A DNA stretch of 64,000 nucleotides from DAOULY01 sp034414595 (GCA_034414595.1 DAOULY010000021.1:476254-540253), one strand, 5' to 3'. Counted from the stretch's first letter, positions 7,517 through 15,913 are shown. The notes: a model not told the origin generated them from the sequence alone. Translations and numbers: made by a program.

Positions 7517-7550
7517 AATTATGAATAAAGCTCATTTGACTAAGCATCGG
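7517..7550. repeat. 34-bp island repeat, copy B
   Basis: Direct repeat of 6027-6060 (31/34) and inverted relative of 1447-1469. It lies just upstream of the TauE/SafE gene and appears to mark the right edge of the accessory island. Confidence 0.7.
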
Positions 7551-7573
7551 GGCTGTGCTATCATGCAGGCTAA

Positions 7574-7942
7574 GTGCAAAATAGATGGCAGCCTATCCTG
7601 CCCATAATCGGAGTAGTCGCCGGGACGTTGAGCGGGTTTCTGGGCCTTGGGGGCGGGGTTGTCATCGTCCCCTCGTTGAGCCGGGGGCTCAGGGTACCGC
7701 AGCGAATAGCCCACGGTACCTCGTTGACCATTATCGTTCCCATCGCCCTCTGCGGAGCCGTTTTTTATATAATTCGCGGCGACATCGACTGGATACTGGT
7801 GGCCGAGCTTGCCGGTGGCGGTATTCTGGGGGCCATCATCGGGGCCAAAGCAATGATGAAGGTCCCCGAGCACAGGCTGCGCCAGGGAGTGGGCATCCTG
7901 CTGTTGGTCTCGGCCATATTGATGCTCGGGGGGTGGGGTTAG
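7574..7942 (+). CDS. TauE/SafE-type membrane transporter, N-terminal half
   Basis: 122 aa from GTG. TauE/SafE (DUF81) proteins are anion exporters built from two repeats of about four membrane helices, normally one chain of 240-270 aa. This ORF holds one repeat with the signature GFLGLGGGVVIVP near residue 21 and about four hydrophobic segments. It ends at TAG (7940-7942) exactly at the repeat boundary. The second half begins 7 nt later in the same frame. Either the pair works as two half-size subunits, or one stop mutation split a full-length gene. Confidence 0.8.
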   Translation: MQNRWQPILPIIGVVAGTLSGFLGLGGGVVIVPSLSRGLRVPQRIAHGTSLTIIVPIALCGAVFYIIRGDIDWILVAELAGGGILGAIIGAKAMMKVPEHRLRQGVGILLLVSAILMLGGWG

Positions 7943-7948
7943 TCAGCG

Positions 7949-8347
7949 ATGGAGATCGCGATTTTGCTGGCCCTGGGGTTCGCCTCTGGTATCATCGGTG
8001 GCATGTTTGGTGTCGGTGGCGGCTGGATCATCATTCCGGGCATGGTGTTGCTGTTGGGCACTGAGCAGCATACGGCTCAAGGGGTTTCGCTCAGCATTAT
8101 CGTGCTCTTTGCGGCAACTGCCAGCGTGGTCCACTGGCGACAGGGAACGGTGCAAATGAGCCTGGTGGCCTGGATCGTCCCCGGTGCCGTTTTCTTCGCC
8201 CTGCTCGGAGGTTGGGGGGCGGGGCTGGTCAGCGCACCAGTATTGTCTCGAATCTTCGGCGCAGTATTGCTCCTCGTTGGGGCTGAGATGCTGTTCGCTT
8301 TGTCAGACAGGTTGATGAAGAGAGGTCAACATGAGCACACTGGCTGA
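7949..8347 (+). CDS. TauE/SafE-type membrane transporter, C-terminal half
   Basis: 132 aa. Second TauE/SafE repeat with GGMFGVGGGWIIIPG near residue 17 and about four membrane helices; polar C-terminus. The ATG follows the TAG of the first half by 6 nt in the same frame, with a G-rich stretch (GGTGGGG) upstream that could serve as ribosome-binding site. The 3' end overlaps the UDG start by 17 nt, so the genes are probably co-transcribed. See the previous entry for the split-gene question. Confidence 0.8.
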   Translation: MEIAILLALGFASGIIGGMFGVGGGWIIIPGMVLLLGTEQHTAQGVSLSIIVLFAATASVVHWRQGTVQMSLVAWIVPGAVFFALLGGWGAGLVSAPVLSRIFGAVLLLVGAEMLFALSDRLMKRGQHEHTG

Positions 8348-8918
8348 ACTTTATCAGGAGATCGAACGCTGTCGCGACTGTGAGCTGGGCTACCAGCGAA
8401 GTAAGGCCGTTCCCGGGGAAGGGCCCGAAGACGCTCAGGTTATGTTCATCGGAGAGGCGCCGGGATATTACGAGGACCAGCAGGGACGGCCGTTCGTGGG
8501 TGCTGCCGGCCGCTTCCTCGACGAGCTTCTGGCATCGGTGGGACTGAAACGGAGCCAGGTTTACATTGGCAACATGCTCAAGTGCCGACCTCCAGAAAAT
8601 AGAGACCCGCTGCCCAACGAGGTGGCAGCGTGTCAGAAGTGGCTTGACCAACAGCTCGAGCTGATCAAGCCCAGGGTAATCGTGCCCCTGGGCCGCCATG
8701 CGCTATCGCGGTTCTTCCCCAAGGAAAGCATCGGCAAGATCCACGGCACCTGGGAGAAAAGAGGAGGCACCATCTATTTTGCCTTGTACCATCCCGCTGC
8801 GGCCCTGCATCAGCAGAGCTTGCGCCGGACTATCGAGGCCGATTTCCAGAAGCTTCCCGAACTCCTGGCCCAAGCCGATGAGGTTGAGGAAAAGCCACAG
8901 CAGCTATCCATGTTCTAG
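8331..8918 (+). CDS. Family 4 uracil-DNA glycosylase (Fe-S)
   Basis: 195 aa. Removes uracil from DNA in base-excision repair. The catalytic motif GEAPG is at 41-45 and HPAAA at 154-158. The four cysteines expected to bind a 4Fe-4S cluster are C14, C17, C85 and C101. Length is normal for UDGa. GAGAGG upstream supports the ATG. It overlaps the transporter gene and is followed 9 nt later by ftsK. Confidence 0.93.
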   Translation: MSTLAELYQEIERCRDCELGYQRSKAVPGEGPEDAQVMFIGEAPGYYEDQQGRPFVGAAGRFLDELLASVGLKRSQVYIGNMLKCRPPENRDPLPNEVAACQKWLDQQLELIKPRVIVPLGRHALSRFFPKESIGKIHGTWEKRGGTIYFALYHPAAALHQQSLRRTIEADFQKLPELLAQADEVEEKPQQLSMF

Positions 8919-8927
8919 GAGGACATC

Positions 8928-11180
8928 ATGATCTGGGGTATGGTTTTTAGGATAGCGATCCCGCTGATAATCGCTGGTGCAGTCATCTACGGGCTGATTT
9001 GGGGCATCCCCAAGTTAGTAACGCTGCTGCTCCAGGGGCTTGGGTTTGGCGTGTTTATCATTCTAATCTGGCTCCTGGTCATTATTTGGGTTATAGCCAC
9101 CCGGCGTGCCTACCTCTTTGCCGAACATTGGTATCGCTGGCTGGGAGCAATCTTGCTCACCCTGGCCCTGTTTGGCATACTGGGCGTATTTCACCCCGAC
9201 ACTGTCATGGGCACCGTCTCCGCCTCTGCTGGCGGCAGGTTGGGGTCCGGCCTTGCCGGTAGCTCGCTGTCCTGGCTCCGCATCATGCTCCTGGCAATTG
9301 GCGGAATCGTGTGCCTGACACCTCGCGGCACCACCTCCTTCCTCGAGTGGCTCAGGTTTTCCGCCTTCCCCTCCCTCGGTAGTGGCGGTGCCAACCTCAA
9401 GGAATGGCTCACAATGTCTGCGTTCCCAGCCATCGGCCGAAGTTGGGAATCGATCAGGGACTGGTTCAGTGGGCGACGCCGACGCCCACCCACGAGATGG
9501 GAGCAGACCACCCCTACCCCGATAGACTGGGGGGAAAAACCTCCCGAGGACATACTCACAACCGAAGAGACGCCAACTCCGATAGCGCTCGAGCCAATAG
9601 AGCCTGTAGCGATAATAAAGGAGGTGCCGCCAGAGGCAGTAAAGGTACAGCGCAAGGAGCCAGCGCCGATCCCTGAAGTTGTGCCAGCGGTGGAAGACAA
9701 GTTGCCCCCGCTTGACTTACTCAGCGAGGTCACTGAGATGCAGTGGTCTCAATCAGACAACGAAGCGCGGGCCAAGTTGATTGAGGAAGCACTGGCCAGC
9801 TATGGAGTCGAAGCCAAGGTGATGCAAATAAAACCAGGCCCCTCTGTGACTCAGTTCGGCGTCGAGCCCGGCTGGGACCGCAAATACCGCAGAGTGACGG
9901 AGCGAGACCCAGACGGAAGAGTTAGGTTAGAACGTGACGGCAGCCCCAAAGTCCGGCTGGAGGAGACATCGAAGACCAGGGTCAAGGTGGAGCGCATCGC
10001 TTCCCTGGCTAATGACCTGGCCCTGGCCCTGGCTGTGCCCACGGTCAGGGTCGAGGCCCCGGTTATGGGAACGGGGCTGGTGGGCATAGAGGTGCCAAAC
10101 ATTGGCAGCGCCCTTGTCTCCCTTCGCGAAGTTATCGAGACCCCGGCATTCCAGAGGGTCAAGACCAAGTCCAAGCTGGCGGTAGCTTTGGGCAAGGGGG
10201 CCGGTGGCGAGCCTGTAGTCGCTGATCTGGCCAAGATGCCTCATCTGCTCATCGCCGGAGCTACCGGAACGGGAAAGACAGTGTGCCTCAACAGCTTCAT
10301 CGTCTGCCTGTTAATGCATGCTGCGCCAAGTGAAGTCCGATTGGTCGTCGTCGACCCCAAGAGGGTGGAGATGATCTCCTACAATGCCATACCTCATCTG
10401 ATGAACCCGGTGGTGGTCGAAGTCGATAAGGTCGTCGATGTCTTGCGCCGGCTGACCATGGAGATGGAGAACCGGTTCCGCAAGTTTGCCGCAGTGGGAG
10501 CGCGCAATATCGAGGGCTATAATCAGAAAGCGGCAGAGCCGATACCCTATATCGTGGTGGTCATCGATGAGCTCGCCGACCTGATGATGGCGGCCCCAGA
10601 GATCATCGAACAGCTTATCTGTCGTCTGGCCCAGCTCTCCCGGGCTACCGGCATCCATCTGGTAGTGGCCACCCAGCGGCCATCGGTGGACGTGGTAACC
10701 GGGCTGATTAAAGCCAACTTCCCCGCCCGGGTCAGCTTCGCTGTGGCTTCAGCTATTGATTCACGAACAATTCTCGACTCCGTTGGCGCCGAGCGGCTTC
10801 TGGGCGGCGGCGATGCGCTGTTCCTGCCCGCTGATGCCCCTAAACCAACCCGTTTGCGGGGCTGCTATGTCTCAGACCCAGAGATCGAGAAAATCGTGAA
10901 TTTCTGGAGGCGCTGGGCCCGGACACATAGCGCCAGACAGGAAGACCGCATTGCTCAGGACTTCTCCACCTTAGACGTGGAAAAGTCCGCTGAGGACCCC
11001 ATCTTTAGCCAGGCCAAAGAGCTGATCCGGGAGCACAAACACGTCTCGGTATCCCTGCTCCAGCGCCGGCTCCGCATCGGCTATCCCCGAGCGGCCAAGC
11101 TCATGGACCTCCTCCAAGAGGAAGGACTGGTCAGCGACAGCGGCGAGGTAATAGGGAAGAACTCTCAGGAAGAGCCTTAG
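8928..11180 (+). CDS. ftsK: DNA translocase FtsK/SpoIIIE
   Basis: 750 aa. Septal ATP-driven DNA pump for chromosome segregation. Several membrane helices fill residues 1-130. A Pro-rich linker follows (about 180-270, rich in TP, EP and PIP). The motor domain has Walker A GATGTGKT near 443 and Walker B VVVIDELADLMM near 545. A C-terminal winged-helix gamma domain (about 690-745; SVSLLQRRLRIGYPRAAKL) recognises KOPS-like sequences. GGAGG lies 6 nt upstream of the ATG. The last gene of the rightward run tauE-udg-ftsK; it converges on the flavin reductase gene 7 nt away. Confidence 0.95.
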   Translation: MIWGMVFRIAIPLIIAGAVIYGLIWGIPKLVTLLLQGLGFGVFIILIWLLVIIWVIATRRAYLFAEHWYRWLGAILLTLALFGILGVFHPDTVMGTVSASAGGRLGSGLAGSSLSWLRIMLLAIGGIVCLTPRGTTSFLEWLRFSAFPSLGSGGANLKEWLTMSAFPAIGRSWESIRDWFSGRRRRPPTRWEQTTPTPIDWGEKPPEDILTTEETPTPIALEPIEPVAIIKEVPPEAVKVQRKEPAPIPEVVPAVEDKLPPLDLLSEVTEMQWSQSDNEARAKLIEEALASYGVEAKVMQIKPGPSVTQFGVEPGWDRKYRRVTERDPDGRVRLERDGSPKVRLEETSKTRVKVERIASLANDLALALAVPTVRVEAPVMGTGLVGIEVPNIGSALVSLREVIETPAFQRVKTKSKLAVALGKGAGGEPVVADLAKMPHLLIAGATGTGKTVCLNSFIVCLLMHAAPSEVRLVVVDPKRVEMISYNAIPHLMNPVVVEVDKVVDVLRRLTMEMENRFRKFAAVGARNIEGYNQKAAEPIPYIVVVIDELADLMMAAPEIIEQLICRLAQLSRATGIHLVVATQRPSVDVVTGLIKANFPARVSFAVASAIDSRTILDSVGAERLLGGGDALFLPADAPKPTRLRGCYVSDPEIEKIVNFWRRWARTHSARQEDRIAQDFSTLDVEKSAEDPIFSQAKELIREHKHVSVSLLQRRLRIGYPRAAKLMDLLQEEGLVSDSGEVIGKNSQEEP

Positions 11181-11187
11181 CCTTTGC

Positions 11188-11754
11188 TTATGCCTCGCGA
11201 GGCAAGACCTTGACACTCTCCTTGGCGACGGTGGCATAGATGTCAGCACCAAAATATAGCACCGGAGCCACCCGTTCCAGATCAAGAGCCTCTTTGTCGT
11301 TGAAGACACCAGTGTCGTAGTGTGTAGCCAAGATCTCGCCGACAAGAAGTGCATGGTCGCCGTATGTCTGATGGTCAACCAGCTTGCACTCATAGGCAGC
11401 ATAGGCATCTTTGAGGATCGGGACTGAGGTCTTGAGCGGCTTCACCTTGGCCAGCTTGAAGCTGCGGAATTTGTCCACCTCTCTGCCCTTGCTGCCGCCG
11501 ACTGCGGCGATAAGCTCCACCTTGTCATAGGGCAGGAAGTTCATCCCGAACTCCCAAGACTCCATGATGAGCTCGTAGCTGAACCTTTTGGATGCTATTG
11601 AGATCGCGATAAGCGGCGGCGCGTGGGAGATTGCAGTATGCCAGGCCACAGCCATGGCGTTCTCCCGGCCCTGAGCGCTGCTGGTGATTACGGCTGGCAT
11701 CCTGGGATTATGCTGATAAAACTGGCCCGCTCCTGTGATACGCTTCCTTGCCAT
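11188..11754 (-). CDS. Flavin reductase-like (DIM6/NTAB) flavoprotein
   Basis: 188 aa, single split-barrel FMN-binding domain. Family members reduce FMN or use bound FMN for redox chemistry. The pattern NAMAVAWHTAISHAPPL near 32-48 followed by SKRFSYELI is typical of this family, as is GRE..KF at 88-94. The ATG immediately follows the TAA of the 52-aa gene (TAAATG), with GGGGGAG just before, so it is translationally coupled to that gene and co-transcribed with uvrB. The substrate is unknown. Confidence 0.85.
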   Translation of the reverse strand: MARKRITGAGQFYQHNPRMPAVITSSAQGRENAMAVAWHTAISHAPPLIAISIASKRFSYELIMESWEFGMNFLPYDKVELIAAVGGSKGREVDKFRSFKLAKVKPLKTSVPILKDAYAAYECKLVDHQTYGDHALLVGEILATHYDTGVFNDKEALDLERVAPVLYFGADIYATVAKESVKVLPREA

Positions 11755-11913
11755 TTACTCCCCCTTCTTAGTCCGCTTAAGGACCGCGTCCTTATAGACA
11801 CGGGACAGGCTTTTCCCGTGCTGCGGTATCTTCCGCCGCTTCTTGCGGCGGCGCTCCCGGCGTTCCTGCTTGGTCTCAGCGTCCGCCAGACCCTGCTCCT
11901 CGTTTTGCTCCAA
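11755..11913 (-). CDS. 52-aa highly basic protein overlapping the uvrB 3' end
   Basis: TTG start at 11913 preceded by GGAGGAG at 4-nt spacing; stop TAA at 11755-11757 abuts the flavin reductase ATG. The start is MEQNEEQ and the middle is an Arg/Lys block (QERRERRRKKRRKIPQHGK), with a Tyr/Asp-containing basic tail. About 40% of the residues are Arg or Lys, suggesting nucleic-acid or ribosome binding. It overlaps uvrB by 38 nt in another frame. Strong ribosome-binding site, coupling to the next gene and a coherent composition argue for a real gene. Family not recognised. Confidence 0.65.
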   Translation of the reverse strand: MEQNEEQGLADAETKQERRERRRKKRRKIPQHGKSLSRVYKDAVLKRTKKGE

Positions 11914-13915
11914 GTGGCTCCTCCACAAGCTCCCTCCTCAGCTCCACTATCTGGTCGCGGAGCAAGGCGGCCTTCTCGAACTCCAGATTCCGGGCTGCGG
12001 CCCTCATCTGGGACTCCAGGTCCTTGATCAAGCGGGCGATCTCATCTCTGGGGATTTCAGGGACGGCATATTCTGCCCTCGATTCAGCCACCGCCCGGAG
12101 CTGGTCGGTGATGCCCCTGATCGCCTTCTCGATCCCCTGTGGTGAGATGCCATGCTCTCGATTGTATGACTCCTGAATCAGACGGCGGCGGTTGGTCTCA
12201 TCGATGGCACGGCGCATTGACCCAGTGACCTCATCGGCGTACATGATGACGTGCCCATCGATATGTCGGGCAGCGCGGCCCATGGTCTGAATGAGCGCTG
12301 TCTCCGAGCGCAGATAGCCCTCCTTGTCGGCGTCCAAGATAGCCACCAGGCTGACCTCGGGCAGGTCCAAGCCCTCGCGCAGCAAATTGATGCCCACCAC
12401 CACATCGTACACCCCCAGTCGCAGATCGCGCAGGATGTCCACCCGCTCCAAGGTATCAACCTCGGAGTGCAGGTAGTGGGTCTTGATCTCCATCTCCCTG
12501 AGATAGTCAGAGAGCTCCTCGGCCATCCTCTTGGTCAGGGTGGTCACCAGGACTCTCTGGCCGCGGTCGACGCGGTTCTTGATCTCGGCGATGAGGTCGT
12601 CGACCTGGCCCTTGGTAGGCTTGACCACGACAGTGGGGTCGAGGAGGCCGGTGGGGCGCACCACCTGCTCCACCACCTGCTGGCTATGCTCAAACTCGTA
12701 GGGCCCTGGGGTCGCCGAGACATAGACCGCCTGGCTGACGTGCTTCTCGAACTCGTCGAAGTTCAACGGGCGATTGTCCAACGCCGAGGGCAGGCGAAAG
12801 CCATACTCCACCAGGGTCTCCTTGCGCGAGCGGTCGCCGTGATACATGCCATGAAGCTGGGGGATGGTCATGTGGGACTCATCGATGAACAGCAGGAAGT
12901 CCTCCGGGAAATAGTCGAGGAGAGTCCACGGCGGCGAGCCGCAGGCACGGGCCAGGCCATTGCTGGGCCGGTGACGGCGTGAGAGGTGACAGGAGTAATT
13001 TTCGATTCCGGAGCAGTAGCCAGCCTCGCGCAGCATCTCCAGGTCGTAATTGGTGCGGGCTTCGAGCCGCTGCGCTTCAAGGAGCTTGCCCTCGCCTCTA
13101 AGCTCGGCCAGCCGTTGCCGCAGCTCCTCCTCGATATCGGCGATGGCCGCCACCAGCTTGTCCTGGGAGGTGACCCAGTGCTTGGCCGGGTATATTTCTA
13201 ACTCCTCCCGCTCCGCCAGCAGCTCTCCGGTGAGGGGGTCAATCTCCACAATGCGCTCGATTTCATCGCCGAAGAACTCGACGCGCACCGCCAGTTCCTC
13301 GTAGGAGGGCTGAATCTCAAGTGTGTCGCCGCGGATACGGAAGCGGCCGCGGGTGAAGTCGATGTCATTCCTCTCATACTGCATATCGACGAGCTGGCGC
13401 ACCAGGCGGTTGCGGTTTGTGCTCTCCCCCTTCCTGATGGTGACCACGAAGCCGTGGTATTCCTCGGGCGAGCCCAGGCCGTAGATGCAGGACACCGAGG
13501 CCACAATGAGGACATCGCAGCGCTGGAACAGGGCGCGGGTAGCAGCGTGGCGCAGCTTGTCTATCTCATCGTTGATGTCGGTCTCCTTCTCGATGTAGGT
13601 ATCGGTGCGCGGTATGTAGGCCTCGGGCTGGTAGTAGTCGTAGTAGCTGACGAAGTACTCCACGGCGTTGTTGGGGAAGAAATCGCGGAACTCGGAGCAG
13701 AGCTGTGCCGCCAGGGTCTTATTGTGGGCGATGACCAGCGTGGGCCTTTGTACCTTCTCGATGACGCCGGCCATGGTGAAGGTCTTGCCGCTGCCGGTGA
13801 CTCCCAGCAGCGTCTGATGGCGATAGCCCTTCTTGAGCCCCTCGGCCAGCTGCTCAATGGCCTGGGGCTGGTTCCCTGTGGGCTGAAACTCCGATACAAT
13901 CTGAAACTGTGGCAT
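11876..13915 (-). CDS. uvrB: Excinuclease ABC subunit B
   Basis: 679 aa from the ATG at 13915 (MPQFQIVSEF); longer in-frame starts lie upstream of the promoter. Damage-verifying helicase of nucleotide excision repair. Helicase motifs are present: GVTGSGKT (Walker A), DESH, and the beta-hairpin tyrosines in SYYDYYQPEAY. The C-terminal UVR motif (FEKAALLRDQI) is present. Oddity: between IENYS and TLLDYFP there are about nine extra residues (RHRPSNGLARAC region), and the usual NYSRHL reads NYSCHL. The frame is open throughout. First gene of a leftward operon with the 52-aa and flavin reductase genes. Confidence 0.96.
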   Translation of the reverse strand: MPQFQIVSEFQPTGNQPQAIEQLAEGLKKGYRHQTLLGVTGSGKTFTMAGVIEKVQRPTLVIAHNKTLAAQLCSEFRDFFPNNAVEYFVSYYDYYQPEAYIPRTDTYIEKETDINDEIDKLRHAATRALFQRCDVLIVASVSCIYGLGSPEEYHGFVVTIRKGESTNRNRLVRQLVDMQYERNDIDFTRGRFRIRGDTLEIQPSYEELAVRVEFFGDEIERIVEIDPLTGELLAEREELEIYPAKHWVTSQDKLVAAIADIEEELRQRLAELRGEGKLLEAQRLEARTNYDLEMLREAGYCSGIENYSCHLSRRHRPSNGLARACGSPPWTLLDYFPEDFLLFIDESHMTIPQLHGMYHGDRSRKETLVEYGFRLPSALDNRPLNFDEFEKHVSQAVYVSATPGPYEFEHSQQVVEQVVRPTGLLDPTVVVKPTKGQVDDLIAEIKNRVDRGQRVLVTTLTKRMAEELSDYLREMEIKTHYLHSEVDTLERVDILRDLRLGVYDVVVGINLLREGLDLPEVSLVAILDADKEGYLRSETALIQTMGRAARHIDGHVIMYADEVTGSMRRAIDETNRRRLIQESYNREHGISPQGIEKAIRGITDQLRAVAESRAEYAVPEIPRDEIARLIKDLESQMRAAARNLEFEKAALLRDQIVELRRELVEEPLGAKRGAGSGGR

Positions 13916-13934
13916 GGCAGCCCTACAGCCCCAT

Positions 13935-13943
13935 TTTATAGCA
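13935..13943 (-). promoter_or_regulatory. Extended -10 promoter of uvrB
   Basis: Minus strand TGCTATAAA: TATAAA (13935-13940) with an upstream TGC (13941-13943), placing transcription start only about 12 nt before the ATG. The surrounding block CCACTTGCTATAAAAT is repeated upstream of the TPR gene (15942-15955). Confidence 0.55.
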
Positions 13944-14015
13944 AGTGGCCGTGGCGGACAATCCTGCCCGCCCTTCGTTGCCTCCTTTGTCACCCCGAGC
14001 AATAGCCCCACATTT

Positions 14016-14070
14016 TGTCACCCTGAGCGTTAGCGAAGGGTCTGGATTCTTCGCTTCGCTCAGAATGACA
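14016..14070. repeat. Palindromic intergenic repeat
   Basis: TGTCA..CTGAGCG..AGCGAA, then TTCGCTTCGCTCAG..TGACA: an imperfect 55-bp palindrome able to form a long hairpin. A partial degenerate copy (TTTGTCACCCCGAGC) lies 30 bp to the left. The same family recurs at 16005-16077. It lies upstream of uvrB and may act as a transcription boundary or as a REP-like element. Confidence 0.7.
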
Positions 14071-14282
14071 CGCAAGGGAGCCGTAGGCCGAATTGCCTAA
14101 GAGATTACTCAGGTAGCGGTCATGGCACAAATGCGTAGCGGGGTGTGCTATTTTGTGCGCTTATCCCTAACGAGAAAATAAGCTGGGCGGACGATGTGGC
14201 CTGCTTCAGCAGGTGATAAGGTATAGATGGTGAAGGGAAGAGGCAGGAGGCAGTAAGAAAAAAGGAAAGGAGGTGAAAAACG

Positions 14283-14462
14283 ATGGCAACACTCTTGACC
14301 ATTCTTATGGTGATCGGTATCTACATCGTCATCCCCGCTATCGTTGCCTTTGCGATAATCGGTGCTGTAGTGCTGCGGCAGCGCGTCCGCAAGGCAACCG
14401 AGGTCAGCAAAGCTGAGAAGGAGGCAATCGAGGTTGGGAAATGGGCACCACATGCGAGGTAA
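14283..14462 (+). CDS. Small 59-aa membrane protein
   Basis: ATG preceded by a strong AAGGAGGTG at 6-nt spacing. One hydrophobic helix (residues 4-31: ILMVIGIYIVIPAIVAFAII) is followed by a charged tail (RQRVRKATEVSKAEKEAIEVGKW). Followed by a hairpin terminator at 14482-14540. No family was recognised; the layout is that of a single-pass small protein with a cytoplasmic basic/acidic helix. The complete transcription-unit features make it credible. Confidence 0.65.
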   Translation: MATLLTILMVIGIYIVIPAIVAFAIIGAVVLRQRVRKATEVSKAEKEAIEVGKWAPHAR

Positions 14463-14481
14463 TACGACCGGTCCCGTGAAG

Positions 14482-14540
14482 CGCCCCCGGCAGAGGTGAG
14501 GCAGTGAAGCAGATGAAGGCCGGGGGCGTTTCTATTTTCT
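14482..14540 (+). terminator. Rho-independent terminator after the 59-aa gene
   Basis: CGCCCCCGGC (14482-14491) pairs perfectly with GCCGGGGGCG (14519-14528), followed by TTTCTATTTTCT. The loop is long (27 nt). Confidence 0.65.
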
Positions 14541-14635
14541 AAACGAGAGGCTTACGCCCCCATATCAGGGCAAGAGGCCTCGGGGCTGGTGCCCCGTGTG
14601 CCGAAACTCCGAGACTATCTGAAAGGATGGCATGG

Positions 14636-15913
14636 CTAATGTTCCTCTACAAGCTTGCGAAAACGGGGATCGTCTCGAATATTATCGAAGTCACTGTCCG
14701 TTGCGGCCCTGTGCCTAAATTTTTCGTCCAGGCCTATCGATCTCTCCAGGTAGGCAATTGAATCAGCAGGCCTTTGCATTAGTGAGAACAGGCAGGCCAT
14801 GTTGTACAAAGAGCCGGGGTAATCGGGCTTCAGCTCCAGCGCTCTGTTGAAGTCGGCCATTGCCTCTTCATACCGCTCCAGGTGACGGTAAGCAATGCCC
14901 CGATTGTTTAGGGCATCGATGTAATCAGGCTTTAGTTCCAATGCCCTGTTCAGGTCGGTCAGAGCTTCGTCATACTGCCCCAGTTCACCGTGATTGGCGC
15001 CACGGTTATTAAGGGTGATCGCATAATCTGGCCTCAGCGCGAGGGCTCGATTGTAGTCGGCAAGTGCTTCGTCGCACCGCTCCAGACGATGGTAGGCATT
15101 GCCCCGGTTGCTGAGGGCTTCAGCACAATCTGGATCCAGGGCTAGCGCCCTGGTGTAGTCAGCCAAGGCGTCCTCATACCGCTCCAGTTGAGTATAGGCG
15201 ACGCCACGGTTGTTGAGGATTTCGGGGTCATCGGGCTTTAGTTCCAGCGCCCGGTTCAAGTCGGCAAGCGCCTCTTCATGCCGCTCCAGGCCACTGTAGG
15301 CGACGCCACGGTTGTTGAGGGCTTCTGGGTAATCGGGCTTCAGTTCCAGCGCCCGGTTCAAGTCGGCAAGCGCCTCTTCATACCGCTCCATTCGTCCATA
15401 GATAACTCCCCGGGTGCTGAGCGCAACGGGGTCATCAGTCTTCAGCTCCAGCACCTTGTTCATGTCGGCCAACGCCTCTTCATACTGCTCCAGAGCATAT
15501 TTTGCCGTCGCTGAGAGCATCAGCTGCGCCACTACCAACAAGGAAGGCGGCGAGGGTAGCGCTGCCACTCTTTCCACCAATGCCCCAAGCTCAGCTTTGG
15601 TCGCTGGCTCGAGCATTCGCTCGCCATTTGCCACCAGAGCCTCATATGGCGGGTAGCCTTCCTTCTTCAGCAGGCGCTCCAACCTTGTCATAATGTATGC
15701 CCTCTGCGCCGCCCGCACATCTTCCAGCCGCTCTTCAATCTTTGCTCTTTTGGCAGGATCACGCTCTTTTTGCAGTTCCTTTTCAAGCTTTTTCAACAGC
15801 TTTTCTATCTCTTCTTCGCGCTTAATGCCGAGTAATTGCTCCCCCAGCCACTTTCTACAGTCATGGAAGAATTCCTTAAAGCCCCGCCAGCTTGGTAATG
15901 AGAACTGCCACAT
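14636..15913 (-). CDS. Tetratricopeptide-repeat protein
   Basis: 425 aa from the ATG at 15913 (MWQFSLPSW); a TTG five codons upstream is less likely. N-terminal 110 residues: coiled-coil, Lys/Glu-rich (KREEEIEKLLKKLEKELQK). About eight 34-residue TPR units follow from residue 135 to 395 (consensus YEEALADLNRALELKPDYPEALNNRGVAY). A protein-protein interaction scaffold; no enzyme domain or signal peptide. Neighbouring repeats are almost identical at DNA level (15231-15290 and 15333-15392), a sign of recent internal duplication. Its promoter block resembles that of uvrB. Confidence 0.88.
   Translation of the reverse strand: MWQFSLPSWRGFKEFFHDCRKWLGEQLLGIKREEEIEKLLKKLEKELQKERDPAKRAKIEERLEDVRAAQRAYIMTRLERLLKKEGYPPYEALVANGERMLEPATKAELGALVERVAALPSPPSLLVVAQLMLSATAKYALEQYEEALADMNKVLELKTDDPVALSTRGVIYGRMERYEEALADLNRALELKPDYPEALNNRGVAYSGLERHEEALADLNRALELKPDDPEILNNRGVAYTQLERYEDALADYTRALALDPDCAEALSNRGNAYHRLERCDEALADYNRALALRPDYAITLNNRGANHGELGQYDEALTDLNRALELKPDYIDALNNRGIAYRHLERYEEAMADFNRALELKPDYPGSLYNMACLFSLMQRPADSIAYLERSIGLDEKFRHRAATDSDFDNIRDDPRFRKLVEEH

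Noticed and set aside
12251..12982. Long open frame on the plus strand opposite uvrB
   Set aside because: It lies entirely antisense to a certain gene and its composition is that of a codon-bias shadow (Leu/Gly/Val/His-rich), with no domain.
14636..15913. Regular 102-nt repeats considered as a CRISPR-like array
   Set aside because: The periodicity is that of 34-residue TPR units in an open frame; there are no spacers or cas genes.
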